This document shows, piece by piece, positions 47,201 to 51,800 of a stretch of DNA of 64,000 nt. A program made the translations under genes and the position numbers. How positions within the stretch are numbered: the stretch's first letter is position 1; every line of letters starts with the position of its first letter. Source of the DNA: Diadema setosum (Eukaryota; Echinodermata; Echinoidea; Diadematoida; Diadematidae); contig CM067064.1 of the NCBI GenBank assembly GCA_033980235.1, positions 34,069,497 through 34,133,496 on the forward strand. Direction: 5' to 3'. Below the pieces are notes generated by a model, which searched no databases, was not told where the DNA came from, and saw nothing but the letters and a program-made list of their open reading frames with translations.

Positions 47201-47469
47201 GTGTTTGTTCACTCAGGTTTTAGACTCATTGTTTTTATCGAAGTTACTGCTGCAAGAAAGCTGTGGGTTATGATAAGGAGAAAAATAAACCTTTTATTTA
47301 CCTTAATTGCTTGAACGAGTTCATCACTCTCATTCACTCGGCTGTGTATGGCGACAACAACATCGGCATAGCCATTGTCGACAAGTTTTACCGACGACTT
47401 CGGAATGAGACCTTGTGCGGAGCTCACGACAAGGCCAACGAACACGAGGAGGTGCAGTGGTGACAACAT
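5567..47469 (-). CDS. CLCA: CLCA-family secreted protein with mucin-like repeat tail and EGF-like C-terminus (whole gene, 15 exons)
   Basis: This is a gene-level entry; the exons are listed separately. Joining 15 exons on the minus strand gives 1,642 codons with no frame break, every intron is GT-AG, and all phases match. Domain order is signal peptide (about 1-20), CLCA N-terminal zincin-like domain (about 25-200, HEWGH at 159-163), Cys-rich segment (200-300), VWA (about 330-485), beta-rich region (about 485-760), FnIII-like (about 780-915), Pro-Thr-Thr-Thr-Gln-Glu repeats (about 921-1595) and an EGF-like module (1609-1638). Known CLCA proteins are roughly 900-1,000 residues, are secreted or membrane-tethered, self-cleave through the zincin domain and modulate calcium-activated chloride channels via VWA. 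The tail is the unusual part. No transmembrane segment is seen, so secretion is inferred. Family assignment is very secure; orthology to a particular vertebrate CLCA is not. Confidence 0.93.
5740..7740. repeat. 18-bp coding minisatellite (PTTTQE units)
   Basis: About 2 kb is built from an 18-bp unit (plus strand GGTTCTTGTGTTGTTGTT with variants GGCTCTTGTGTAGTTGTT and others). Occasional 15-bp units keep the CLCA frame. Longer blocks recur: a block with GGGTCTTGTG followed by a short unit appears near 6,500, 6,565 and 7,230, implying segmental duplication within the array. No stop or frame break occurs in about 110 units, so the frame is under selection or the array is young. Confidence 0.95.
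7999..9530 (-). other. 3' part of CLCA intron 14, outside the foldback element
   Basis: The stretch holds (TA)n microsatellites (8,634-8,665, 8,718-8,750, 8,916-8,958), a tRNA-like sequence at 8,812-8,890 and, at about 9,270-9,500, a sequence that looks like a dispersed repeat (GGCATTTCATGAAGCG...). GAACGGGTAAAG on the minus strand at 9,519-9,530 is the displaced copy of the original exon 14 donor region. Confidence 0.7.
8790..8914 (-). repeat. tRNA-Thr(AGT)-like sequence inside an inverted repeat
   Basis: On the minus strand, 8,890-8,812 folds as a near-complete tRNA. It has D arm GCTC/GAGC with an A box, anticodon arm CCGG/CCGG with loop CTAGTAA (AGT), a five-base variable loop and T arm TCGGG/CCCGA with loop TTCGAAT. 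The acceptor end is atypical: a nine-pair stem GGGCTTTCA/TGAAAACCC with one mismatch and an extra base before the D arm. The flanks are inverted copies of AAAACTTTGAGCAAAG. A tRNA-derived mobile element is more likely than a working tRNA gene. Confidence 0.6.
11470..12670. repeat. Centre of the foldback element: GTCGACG-containing repeats and GGATCC-type repeats
   Basis: Units with AATGTCATAACACGTCGACG recur on the left side (11,495-11,700) and inverted on the right (12,205-12,660). Between them lie four decayed copies of a unit ending TTTACGGAATTCCTGGATCC (about 11,707 inverted, 11,866, 12,176, 12,448), with A-rich and G-rich runs at 12,001-12,045. This looks like a separate repeat family inserted into the loop. 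Open frames here are homopolymer-driven and not genes. Confidence 0.75.
12794..14542 (+). pseudogene. Dead CR1/L2-like LINE fragment inserted in the right foldback arm
   Basis: The pieces of a reverse transcriptase appear in order across several frames: CGVPQGS (12,820), RFADDSN (12,910), the [14 protein letters not shown] region (13,145-13,190) and [14 protein letters not shown] (13,285-13,320). Stops and frameshifts break every domain. The 3' end is a (TGAAA)n tail at about 14,507-14,542, typical of this LINE group. The foldback arm is interrupted cleanly: its sequence stops at CATCCGAAT (12,785-12,793) and resumes at GAATATAAAA (14,543). Confidence 0.85.
13959..14148. mobile_element. 190-bp TA-flanked MITE nested in the LINE fragment
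   Basis: The ends are CACTCTAAAAAC and its inverse, and the inverted arms extend about 50 bp (AACATTTAAAAGGGCCGAGG and its complement). TA flanks both sides, as expected for Tc1/mariner-type MITEs. No coding capacity. Confidence 0.85.
16112..16946. mobile_element. Secondary insertion in the right foldback arm
   Basis: The left arm (TTGAAAGTTATGGAAT next to its AAAACAAAAAATT stretch) is continuous, but the matching right-arm sequence is split by about 835 bp. The inserted part contains G/C homopolymer runs near 16,290-16,335 and an (AT)n tract at 16,482-16,520. It also contains a MITE of about 255 bp (16,521-16,775) with inverted ends TGAAGAGTTTGTTTGC. The edges of the insertion are approximate. 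Confidence 0.65.
16521..16776. mobile_element. MITE with TGAAGAGTTTGTTTGC ends
   Basis: The inverted ends of about 36 bp (TGAAGAGTTTGTTTGC ... CCGATAAGTCCA) are nearly perfect, and the element sits in an (AT)n tract, so a TA target is likely. No open frame of note. Confidence 0.75.
17223..17444 (-). CDS. CLCA: CLCA exon 14: start of FnIII-like domain
   Basis: The exon encodes residues 759-832. It has a Ser/Thr-rich linker, then [20 protein letters not shown] and [19 protein letters not shown]. The last matches the family motif Leu-x-Trp-Thr-Ala-Pro-Gly-x-Asp-x-Asp-x-Gly. The acceptor is TTGCAG|GCG. The donor is ACGG|GTAGCG, phase 1. Only the bases GTA at the start of the intron are original: the foldback element begins at +4 (see findings). 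Confidence 0.91.
17985..18179 (-). CDS. CLCA: CLCA exon 13: beta-rich domain with NDGIYSR motif
   Basis: The exon encodes residues 694-758. The junction reads [17 protein letters not shown], nearly identical to the CLCA consensus, followed by [15 protein letters not shown] and a low-conservation loop. The acceptor is TTAATAG|GGG and the donor ATTG|GTATGT, phase 1 to 1. Confidence 0.93.
18300..18545 (-). repeat. Dispersed repeat, copy 1 (intron 12)
   Basis: It contains TATTTTAGGTTTTATTGC, ATATGGTAGGATGTTTT and GACCTACA in the same order as the reverse complement of 35,985-36,260 and, more weakly, of 52,980-53,230. Probably a non-coding mobile element present at least three times in this window. 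This copy occupies most of intron 12. Confidence 0.7.
18595..18883 (-). CDS. CLCA: CLCA exon 12: beta-rich domain
   Basis: The exon encodes residues 598-693. It starts [10 protein letters not shown] and ends [13 protein letters not shown]...LLDNGAG, both well-conserved CLCA landmarks (a Gly-x-Trp start and an Asp-Asn-Gly-Ala-Gly end). [15 protein letters not shown] is the strand before the conserved Ile-Gly. The acceptor is CTATAG|AGC and the donor GCAG|GTATCA, phase 0 to 1. Family autocleavage falls near this part of human CLCA1, but I cannot place the site here. Confidence 0.92.
19344..19880. mobile_element. TTAA-flanked MITE (intron 11)
   Basis: It starts AGGTAGGGAAT and ends ATTCCCTACCT, and TTAA lies directly outside each end (19,340-19,343 and 19,881-19,884). 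A TTAA target is typical of piggyBac and Kolobok elements. The 537-bp interior has no coding capacity. Confidence 0.75.
19885..20282 (-). other. Remaining part of intron 11
   Basis: Ordinary AT-rich intron sequence; no gene or clear repeat beyond the tandem word ATTTGTTGGACTACA at 20,205-20,235. Confidence 0.4.
20283..20398 (-). CDS. CLCA: CLCA exon 11: beta-rich domain
   Basis: The exon encodes residues 559-597 ([17 protein letters not shown]...). It matches the family pattern of a strand, a Pro-Asp/Asn-Gly-type turn and a strand. The acceptor is TTCCAG|GGA and the donor CAG|GTATAG, phase 1 to 0. It leads directly to SGQWTY in exon 12, the CLCA Gly-x-Trp-x-Tyr motif. Confidence 0.85.
20399..21784 (-). 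other. Intron 10
   Basis: No gene. It contains a duplicated 21-bp word (AAAAAGATGTCACATGATTT at 21,138-21,182) and a palindromic segment at 21,380-21,660. In the latter TCGGAAAACACTTCTTGA (about 21,432) is matched by its inverse at about 21,598, with further inverted similarity outside. A decayed MITE is likely. Confidence 0.5.
21785..21899 (-). CDS. CLCA: CLCA exon 10: beta-rich domain
   Basis: The exon encodes residues 521-558 ([20 protein letters not shown]...). It matches the CLCA stretch where a glycosylatable beta strand is followed by Asp-x-x-Ile-Gly-x-x-Thr-x-Phe. The acceptor is TTCCAG|TTA and the donor GGAG|GTACAT, phase 0 to 1. Confidence 0.85.
21900..22712 (-). other. Intron 9
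   Basis: AT-rich, no open frame of interest and no repeat that I can define. Confidence 0.4.
22713..22825 (-). CDS. CLCA: CLCA exon 9: post-VWA linker
   Basis: The exon encodes residues 483-520 ([20 protein letters not shown]...). In the family this position carries Gly-Gly, a short strand and an amphipathic helix before the beta-rich domain. The acceptor is AACAG|GTG and the donor TCA|GTAAAT, phase 1 to 0. The sequence is less conserved than its neighbours; the call rests on phase, position and helix pattern. Confidence 0.8.
22826..23599 (-). other. Intron 8
   Basis: Poly-A tract at 22,977-22,992 and a short duplication (GCCAGTAACT at about 23,272 and 23,282). No gene seen. Confidence 0.4.
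23600..23792 (-). CDS. CLCA: CLCA exon 8: end of VWA domain
   Basis: The exon encodes residues 419-482. It includes [13 protein letters not shown], with the fifth MIDAS residue D438, and [21 protein letters not shown], the last VWA strand and helix. The acceptor is TCCAG|GTG and the donor ACTG|GTATAA, phase 0 to 1. Its junction to exon 7 (GLE then VLRSH) restores the normal CLCA VWA sequence across 8.2 kb. Confidence 0.92.
23793..26740 (-). other. CLCA intron 7, 3' part
   Basis: No gene is supported. There is a (CT)n(CA)n microsatellite at 24,570-24,630. A duplicated segment around TTTTTACACCCATAAATTTACG (25,027 and 25,265) is followed both times by ATAATCAGCTCAAGATTC-like sequence, a period of about 238 bp. 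The rest is unremarkable. Confidence 0.5.
26755..27745. repeat. Tandem repeat, about 215-bp unit, four to five copies (intron 7)
   Basis: The landmark TGCTAGCAGCGCCCC followed by ATGCGACA recurs at about 26,880 and 27,097, and in decayed form at 27,310 and 27,532. CAAAACCCATGTCATTTT...CGAAACTT lies between. Copies diverge by roughly 10-25%. No coding potential. Confidence 0.85.
28171..28620 (-). pseudogene. LINE C-terminal region, frameshifted
   Basis: In shifted frames the sequence continues [27 protein letters not shown] and HTGPLFHRL, then after an in-frame stop [20 protein letters not shown] and [12 protein letters not shown]. These are the usual C-terminal landmarks of CR1/L2-like ORF2 proteins. 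The breaks confirm a dead copy. Confidence 0.85.
28600..29841 (-). pseudogene. LINE reverse transcriptase domain
   Basis: The frame encodes [44 protein letters not shown] (motif A), [14 protein letters not shown] (motif B), [11 protein letters not shown] (motif C, Phe-Ala-Asp-Asp) and [12 protein letters not shown]. All catalytic aspartates are present. The frame ends early: a frameshift near 28,620 moves the next conserved stretch ([11 protein letters not shown]) to another frame. Confidence 0.93.
29842..30917 (-). pseudogene. LINE endonuclease domain (partial)
   Basis: The reading frame encodes [44 protein letters not shown] and [11 protein letters not shown], which are the metal-binding and catalytic motifs of LINE APE-type endonucleases (Asp-Phe-Asn and Ser-Asp-His). 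It lacks the first domain motifs, including the Asn and Glu of the active site. A basic linker follows. The frame breaks at a poly(T) run near 29,817-29,830, where the reverse transcriptase frame takes over. Confidence 0.9.
30918..31385 (-). repeat. Simple-sequence cluster in intron 7
   Basis: Two C-run/A-run junctions occur (about 31,009-31,047 and 31,150-31,172), with (TA)n at 31,173-31,216 and (TTG)n at 31,325-31,380. Open frames giving polyCys or polyTyr-Ile are artefacts. Confidence 0.85.
31390..31980 (-). other. GC-rich island next to exon 7
   Basis: 31,520-31,830 is clearly richer in G, C and CpG than the rest of the gene. It carries a near-palindrome GGTACGTAC...GTACGTACC at 31,679-31,710. 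An open frame of 118 codons on the plus strand here has no recognisable domain. It could be an inserted element or an internal promoter; I cannot decide. Confidence 0.45.
31981..32202 (-). CDS. CLCA: CLCA exon 7: VWA domain core
   Basis: The exon encodes residues 345-418. It includes the helix [20 protein letters not shown] and the loop [14 protein letters not shown], which carries the MIDAS threonine T407. The acceptor is CCATAG|AAC and the donor GAG|GTAAGG, phase 0 on both sides. The next intron is 8.2 kb and holds a LINE, a tandem repeat and a GC-rich island. Confidence 0.92.
32203..33321 (-). other. Intron 6
   Basis: No gene. (GT)n-like tract at 33,066-33,096. Otherwise ordinary intron sequence. 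Confidence 0.4.
33322..33452 (-). CDS. CLCA: CLCA exon 6: start of VWA domain with MIDAS motif
   Basis: The exon encodes residues 301-344. It contains [13 protein letters not shown], the first VWA strand followed by the metal-ion-dependent adhesion site D337-x-S339-x-S341. The acceptor is CTCAAG|ACA and the donor ATT|GTAAGT, phase 1 to 0. The MIDAS loop is intact, as in family members that bind divalent cations. Confidence 0.91.
33453..34149 (-). repeat. Intron 5, (TA)n/(TATG)n/(GT)n microsatellite and flanks
   Basis: 33,585-33,728 is a compound microsatellite in which TATATATG words pass into (TG)n. The remaining sequence shows no gene. Confidence 0.8.
34150..34395. mobile_element. MITE with 36-bp near-perfect inverted ends (intron 5)
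   Basis: It starts TACTGCCCTACTTTGGC and ends with the inverse. The arms remain identical through AAAAGGAAGCAAGTGACA. TA lies outside both ends. The 246-bp element is non-coding, and the near-identity of its arms suggests recent activity. Confidence 0.85.
34862..35170. mobile_element. Palindromic MITE next to exon 5 donor
   Basis: The ends are AGACCGACA and its inverse. Within, variants of CCCACGAGTCATAC and CCCACGAGTTCGACA repeat five times on the left and inverted on the right. The right end lies 25 bp from the exon 5 splice donor. It is 309 bp and non-coding. Confidence 0.8.
35196..35328 (-). CDS. CLCA: CLCA exon 5: segment linking the catalytic domain to VWA
   Basis: The exon encodes residues 257-300 (begins [10 protein letters not shown]; includes [19 protein letters not shown]). 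It matches the CLCA stretch with an Asn-Lys-Gln-Asn-x-x-Cys core followed by Ser-x-Trp-Glu-Val. C261 and C284 are probably disulfide-bonded. The acceptor is TTCTAG|ATT and the donor AGAG|GTATGG, phase 0 to 1. A MITE-like inverted repeat begins about 25 bp into the following intron. Confidence 0.87.
35329..35984 (-). other. Intron 4, 3' part, with CAATGGT-type degenerate repeats
   Basis: (CGTGTA)n at 35,378-35,398. From 35,460 to 35,900 short words such as AATGGTAAAT, TCAATGTTGAATG and CAATGGTAAG recur irregularly. No gene. Confidence 0.5.
35985..36370 (+). repeat. Dispersed repeat, copy 2 (intron 4)
   Basis: This is the fullest of the three related copies. It carries GGGAGCAGTGATTT, CATCCTACCATAT, GCAATAAAACC and GGAGATATCA, then ACTATTGTTCACATTTTGTG. 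The order is the same as in 52,980-53,330 and inverted in 18,300-18,545. Confidence 0.7.
36371..37653 (-). other. Intron 4, 5' part
   Basis: I see no gene or definable repeat apart from a short CAAA run at 37,616-37,637. Confidence 0.4.
37654..37825 (-). CDS. CLCA: CLCA exon 4: Cys-rich segment
   Basis: The exon encodes residues 199-256. It begins with C200-P-D-E-S, has C222 and C234, and ends with [16 protein letters not shown]. This corresponds to the CLCA segment ending in a SIMF motif before the VWA domain. The acceptor is TGATAG|GTG and the donor CAG|GTTAAT, phase 2 to 0. The spacing of Cys residues and the join to the next exon both fit the family. Confidence 0.88.
37826..39016 (-). 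other. Intron 3
   Basis: (TA)n microsatellite at 38,207-38,266, then GGAGGAAAGCATTGACATGC followed by an inverted copy (GCAAATGCTCTCCTCC), a small hairpin at 38,331-38,366. No gene. Confidence 0.55.
39017..39152 (-). CDS. CLCA: CLCA exon 3: zinc-binding HEWGH exon
   Basis: The exon encodes residues 154-198. It contains [17 protein letters not shown], the metalloprotease signature of CLCA proteins: H159, E160 and H163, with downstream acidic residues E171 and D174 as candidates for the third ligand. The motif is intact, so catalytic competence is plausible. In human CLCA1 the equivalent Glu is needed for self-cleavage. The acceptor is CCGCAG|GGC and the donor GAC|GTAAGT, going from phase 1 to phase 2. 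A TA-bounded MITE lies about 125 bp upstream in intron 2. Confidence 0.93.
39279..39440. mobile_element. TAGTCTGG-ended MITE with 9-bp target duplication (intron 2)
   Basis: The ends are TAGTCTGGCTTCCAGACCC and, inverted, GGGTCTGGAAACCAGACTA. GGTCAAGGG occurs directly outside both ends (39,270-39,278 and 39,441-39,449). The interior has a GC hairpin (GGCGGCGACTTCGTCGCCGC). It is 162 bp and lies about 125 bp from the acceptor of exon 3. Confidence 0.85.
39790..40215. repeat. Diverged tandem duplication, period about 291 bp (intron 2)
   Basis: ACTGTCCCATACTTGAGCAA...GCACACAATAAA...GTATAAACATTGGGT...CCATCGT at 39,797-39,904 is repeated with changes at 40,088-40,203. A homopolymer C run follows at 40,399-40,414. 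No gene. Confidence 0.7.
40450..41367 (-). other. Intron 2, 5' part
   Basis: No gene. A short open frame at 40,723-40,908 (plus) has no recognisable domain. Confidence 0.4.
41368..41659 (-). CDS. CLCA: CLCA exon 2: N-terminal catalytic domain
   Basis: The exon encodes residues 57-153. It reads [19 protein letters not shown], then the Pro-Ser-His-Trp and ADVIIAPAN stretches, DPYTLQ and [10 protein letters not shown], all in the order expected of the CLCA N-terminal domain. The acceptor is TTCCAG|AGA and the donor TTG|GTGAGT, phase 1. N78-V-T is a possible glycosylation site. The open frame continues upstream of the acceptor but loses all family similarity there, so the splice site sets the exon start. 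Confidence 0.92.
41660..43220 (-). other. CLCA intron 1, 3' part
   Basis: A C-run/A-run junction lies at 42,681-42,714. An open frame in exon 2's frame extends to 41,821 but is intronic. No gene. Confidence 0.5.
43255..43555. repeat. Palindromic repeat built on TTCGGATTAACGAACCTT
   Basis: AAGGTTCGTTAATCC (about 43,304) and GTCAATCCGAAAATGA (43,267) on the left are matched inverted by TCATTTTCGGATTAACGAAC (43,450) and related words on the right. AACGAACCTTTGG-type words also repeat in tandem (43,413, 43,462, 43,477, 43,518). Probably an old MITE or satellite fragment. Confidence 0.65.
43556..45013 (-). other. Intron 1, middle
   Basis: (TG)n-like tract at 43,843-43,860 and a G run at 44,338-44,352. 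No gene recognised. Confidence 0.4.
45014..45310 (+). pseudogene. Tc1/mariner transposase relic (N-terminal part)
   Basis: In one frame the sequence reads [28 protein letters not shown] and [15 protein letters not shown]. These follow the order of the helix-turn-helix region of Tc1-type transposases (Asp-Arg-Pro-Arg-x-Gly-Arg, then Arg-Arg-Thr, then Thr-x-Arg-Asn-Arg-Leu). A stop follows at about 45,252 and there is no DDE domain. A dead fragment. Confidence 0.75.
45311..47301 (-). other. Intron 1, 5' part
   Basis: (CA)n at 47,075-47,102. No gene recognised. Confidence 0.4.
47302..47469 (-). CDS. CLCA: CLCA exon 1: signal peptide and start of the N-terminal domain
   Basis: The exon encodes residues 1-56. 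Residues 1-20 form a signal peptide (hydrophobic [12 protein letters not shown], then Ala-Gln-Gly as a likely cleavage site). Next comes [19 protein letters not shown], the typical beginning of CLCA N-terminal domains, with an Asn-Glu-Ser glycosylation site at N46. The donor is AAG|GTAAAT, phase 0. An in-frame ATG lies 20 codons upstream (47,529), but it has T at -3 and would put a polar stretch before the signal peptide. The chosen ATG has A at -3. Confidence 0.88.
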
Positions 47470-47560
47470 GATGACTGGAGAAGATTTTCGAGAGAGACAC
47501 ACTTTTAAAAGCTGCCAAGCTGCTTGCATATACCCGTATGGTTGTTACGGTTGAATGCCC

Positions 47561-47570
47561 ATATTTTTAG
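47561..47570 (-). promoter_or_regulatory. Candidate TATA-like element of CLCA
   Basis: CTAAAAATAT lies about 95 nt upstream of the chosen start codon. A TSS some 30 nt downstream would give a short leader and leave the first in-frame ATG (47,529) almost at the cap, which agrees with use of the second ATG. This is weak evidence in an AT-rich genome. Confidence 0.3.
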
Positions 47571-47703
47571 GTCCAAATGCTTCCGCCTGTGATGCTAGTG
47601 TCTGAGTCTCAGAAAACTAAGAGGCATTCAGTGATGGAGACGCAAGATAATGAAGCGTGATTTACAATGCAGGAGACAGTATTGTATTATTGAATCACTT
47701 CTT

Positions 47704-47945
47704 GCATTCATTCATTCATTCATTCATTCATTCATTCTATTTAATCATGTTACTAACATCAGCCACGGCTGATTTTCAATTAGTCCGTGCAATAAAAACA
47801 AGTTTTCATAACATAATACATCATTATCGATACAAAACAAATAAAAAAAAAAACTACATAACACTACAGAAAATAGTTAACATAATCACAGGCAAGGCTC
47901 TCAATTCACATTCCCCTTTACTCGCCTTGCAGAAAATATTTTACT
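47704..47945 (-). repeat. LINE 3'-end fragment just upstream of CLCA
   Basis: Read on the minus strand, the sequence ends GATGTTAGTAACATGATTAAATAG followed by (GAAT)n at 47,706-47,738. This resembles the 3' end and microsatellite tail of CR1/L2-like LINEs. It lies about 235 bp upstream of the CLCA start codon, within the likely promoter region. Confidence 0.5.
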
Positions 47946-48089
47946 AGGTGGATATAATGTAAAATAGTGCCAAAGCACAGGACCTGCACCCCTCCCCGAG
48001 TTCCTCATCGTCTGTTCGCTCGTGGAGTTGAGTAGCTGCAATGTTTCTCTAGCAACTGCCTCACTATTAAACCCAATGGTAGGTCTATA

Positions 48090-49050
48090 CCAAAGATGCG
48101 GCGCAAGACATTATGTCGACCATCGCCATACCGAAGCCAAACAGGCCAACTGGCCAGCTACTGCCCGACACCGTTCCTGTGCGTCCCCATAAAGCTGCTG
48201 GAACGTCACATCCTAATTGCCCTCATAAAACTTGTAGACCCAACGGCAACGATGCGGTCTTGCATTGGGGTCTCATCCTCAAACTCCTAAGAATTGGTTG
48301 TCTGACAGACAGCCACCTGGAGCGGTTTCTATCTACTATCATCTCAAACCACATCTTCACCACCAAGACCAGCAATGGTTAATATCAGTCCTATTCGGAA
48401 GCGAGCGAATAGATCTGCCTCGAGGCTCAATTCGGCACTCACCCTCTTTACCACATTTACATCAACGATCCTCCCCCGAACGACCTCAGCCCAGTATGGC
48501 TTTGCTGATGGCCCTGCTCTGCTGTACTTTGGCAAGAGCTTGTCAAGGATAAAGGACGAATTCTGTAGACATTCTTTAGATATTCTCCAGACATCACAGT
48601 GCAAAGTATAGTATCTGGATCTGTGAAGGCTGAGCATGGCCAAAACTACTGCTACGGCTTTCCATCTTGCCAATTGGGACGCTACATAAACCGCAAAATG
48701 AAGATCAAGATTAAAGGCTTAGGGTTGTCATGGAATCCAGCACGAGCTCTCATTCATTTGAGTTCAACTAAACCACCAGCTCACTTGCAAGCAATGCCAA
48801 GAGTCACTCCGTGCGAAAATCTCGGACACCCAAGACCCGTCGTATCTTCTCAACACCAGAATAAAGGGAGAGGTAACCCAAGTGTCTTCGCTATATTGCA
48901 ATCCTTTTCTTGCAGGCGTGCAGCAACCCTTGATAGCTTCAACCCCAACATGAATAGACATAAAGCGACAGTTGGACACGGTTGCCTAATTTACCATCAC
49001 ACCAGAAATGTCATTAATGCTCGTAATTCAATTGATAAAAATGTTACAAA
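48090..49050 (+). pseudogene. Degenerate LINE reverse transcriptase relic
   Basis: Fragments in different frames recall a jockey/CR1-type reverse transcriptase: LCVPIKLLERHIL, then LTDSHLERFLSTIISNHIFT, and YGFADGPALL at the place of the Tyr-x-Asp-Asp box (the second Asp is replaced by Gly). A C-terminal part with RAATLDSFNPNMNRHKATVG follows. Frame changes at about 48,390 and 48,620. The similarity is partial and the copy is certainly inactive. Confidence 0.55.
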
Positions 49051-49099
49051 TCACTGTAGATTTCTTGATAGTTTTGCTTTGTCAGCGTTTTCGTAGCCC

Positions 49100-51220
49100 T
49101 CCGGAATAACCACAGCATATCATTTTCATAACTTTTTTTTTCTTTTTTTTTACTGACACTCGTGACAAAGATTGTGGGTGTGTTTTTATATCATGTGTGC
49201 GGTCAGTCGCCAGTTTTTCTTATATCCTCACAGTCATTTTAAAGTACCAATCATGCCAAATCAGAAGTAGCGATGTACAGGAAAACAAGGATTAAAAACT
49301 GTAATGATGATTTCGCAAATGAACAGCTGGTGGTAGGATACTTATGAAAAAACCCAGAATATATCACTTCATTGAAGAGTTATAACTAAATTTAAACGAT
49401 ATCATTATGAAAAGAATGCGCCTTTGGTGAAAACTAAGTCTTTTTAAGTATCTCAGTTTAAAGATATCCCATGAATAACAAAATGAAGTTTGAATTCAAT
49501 CCTGACCCGAAAGAAGCTCAATATTTACCATTATTACCGAATCAACTATCTTCTTTTTTTTTTATAAGGTGAGCTACATTACATTCAGACAAAAGACCCC
49601 GAGAGCCAATTTTCATACAAATTATTTTTTTATCATATCCATTTTCATTCAAATCTCCCTGCAGTGGGCTGTATTTCTATGTTTTGTATTCATGTATTTC
49701 ATCAATGCTAAGTTCAAAGGCACTGACAGTTCAAGAAGAGATATTTTATGCAAGCTTTAACACAACACACAGATGTCTGGACTCAGGTTTGCCCCTGTAC
49801 AATCTCTGTAGGTGAGATTGTGGATTATCCAATCCAAAGACGTGTTATCTGGGTCTCAAACAATTTGAGCTTTTATAAGTTTAACGACCTCCGAAATAAG
49901 GCCAAGTAAGATAATGAAGCAGATTGTCATGACACCAAACACGCAGTTAAACACTAAATTTAGGGACATTACCAACCCCTGTCTTTCTCCTCTTTTTATA
50001 TCTTTATACAAAGCACGTCGGAACATTATTCATTTAATCTGCTACAGGCTGATTGGTTCCGTTACATTTTTGTGTTGTTTTTTTTTTTCCGGCAAAGGTC
50101 TTTTTCATGCAGATCCAAATTGTATCTTTGAACAGGTGTATGTCTAGCATTAACATATAGGCCTTCGTACAAACAATAGAACACCATAAAGGTCTTACTA
50201 CTTTGTACATTTTTTTTTTGTGTGTGGGGGGGGGGGGGAGGGCAGATTTCTTAATCACAGAGCAGTTATGTCCTTCACATATCAAAATGTTGTTTTTCCG
50301 TTTCTGGTCATATCCTATTGCGTGCTCATAACAACAAAATTCTGGAGACAGTGTTGTTTGTGACAAGCCTCATTAGGATTATATAATTTTTACGTGTGGA
50401 GCTGCTAAGGAACCAGCTCAACCGTAGTTCAGGGTTCAAAATACGATATTTTTTGCATACCACCCTGTTTCCGTCCTCTGAAACAATGCACTAATGGAGA
50501 ACCTGGGCAGCCTCTTTTCTACCAGAGATTTCATTGACCCTTTTGGTCACCAAAATGATTGCCACCATAATGGCTTTCTATTTTACTGCAATTGTTAACC
50601 AACAATAGCGTTCTAGTCACAGCTGGAAATTTTCCCCTCTAGCCGTACTTTCTGGCATTCTTAACCTCAGCTTTTACGAGTTGTTCGTATATTTTCAGAT
50701 ATGGTAAGATGAACAACAAAATGATTAAGCAGATCACTTCCTGCTACGACTGATATAATAGGTCTTCTATACGTAATTTCTGTCATGAAACATTGGCATA
50801 CTGCCTGATATATTAAGTACTGAACAAACTCAGTGGTGGACTTTCCTGACTCATTTCCTCATACGACCAAGCTCATTGGCGAATTATTCAATATCGATAT
50901 TTTCAATTGCCCACATCACTCCAAGCGCTACAAGAAACTGAACGTTTACGAACAGAAATGCAGTTGTGAAGGTTGGAAGTATTACTTGTAGGTGCTGATT
51001 GTGTTTCAACCAAGTTTTTTTTTTTTTTTTCTGATCGTGAGATGTGCTCAAATACCAATACAGCTTTACCCTTTCCTTCAAGGTCAATATTTCGTTTTTT
51101 CAAGACAATACAACTCACATAGAGTGATTTTGATATGATTCAAGCAGTATAATAAGGCAGTTGATTTTTTTTTTTGACCACCATTCTTATATAATATATG
51201 GTCCTTCATAGTACTGCATT
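49100..51220. other. Intergenic
   Basis: Homopolymer T and G runs (for example 50,210-50,240). No gene, RNA or clear transposon. Confidence 0.4.
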
Positions 51221-51229
51221 GATCAGTGT

Positions 51230-51800
51230 TTTAGTACAAAAAGTATAGCAAAAAAAAAAAAATCATGGGGATACATAGGGCCTCCTCGAGCAAAAATTGA
51301 ACCTATGACCTCCTGATCTCCGTACAGGCGTCTTTCCACTAAACCACGGAGCTTCCACCCGATAGCCAGACCCTGAGTGCTGCATGGTTCTAAGCCTCGT
51401 TGCGTGCAGTAAACTCTACAATTTTTCGAATTGATGAAGTTCTTCTGTCGAACTGATTGACAAATGTTATTGTCCCACACTGACGTATAGTTCAATGTAG
51501 GCAATTTGTCAACCAGTTACAATGAAAATAACTCTACACAATAATTTTGTCTATCGAAGCCCAGTGATTACACAGTTACCACTGCACGCCTCAAGTATTG
51601 GACAAGCACTGGCTGTTGGTCGGAAGCTCGGTGGTCTCTGTGCAAAGACGCCTGTCCGGAGATCAGGAGGTCGTAGGTTCGAATCCCGCTCGAGTATGAA
51701 TTCCCATGATTCCTTTTGTCATGACTTCCACTGAAGCACAGATTAATTCAGTGCCTATATTTACGTCGATATAGGGCAGTTTGTCAATCATGCAGTTGCA
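51230..51800. mobile_element. Inverted pair of tRNA-related SINE-like elements
   Basis: On the minus strand near 51,390-51,275 and on the plus strand near 51,605-51,700 the same word order occurs: GGAAGCTC.GTGGT, AAAGACGCCTGT.CGGAGATCAGGAGGTC, TAGGTTC.AAT (a B-box-like motif), GCTCGAG. Both copies extend outward into ACTGCACGC and GTCAACCAGTTAC. The two face away from each other, forming an imperfect hairpin. A tRNA-derived SINE or MITE family is likely. Confidence 0.65.

Noticed and set aside
47470..47529. Alternative CLCA start 20 codons upstream
   Set aside because: Weak start context and a polar stretch ahead of the signal peptide; the downstream Met gives a normal signal sequence. It cannot be fully excluded.
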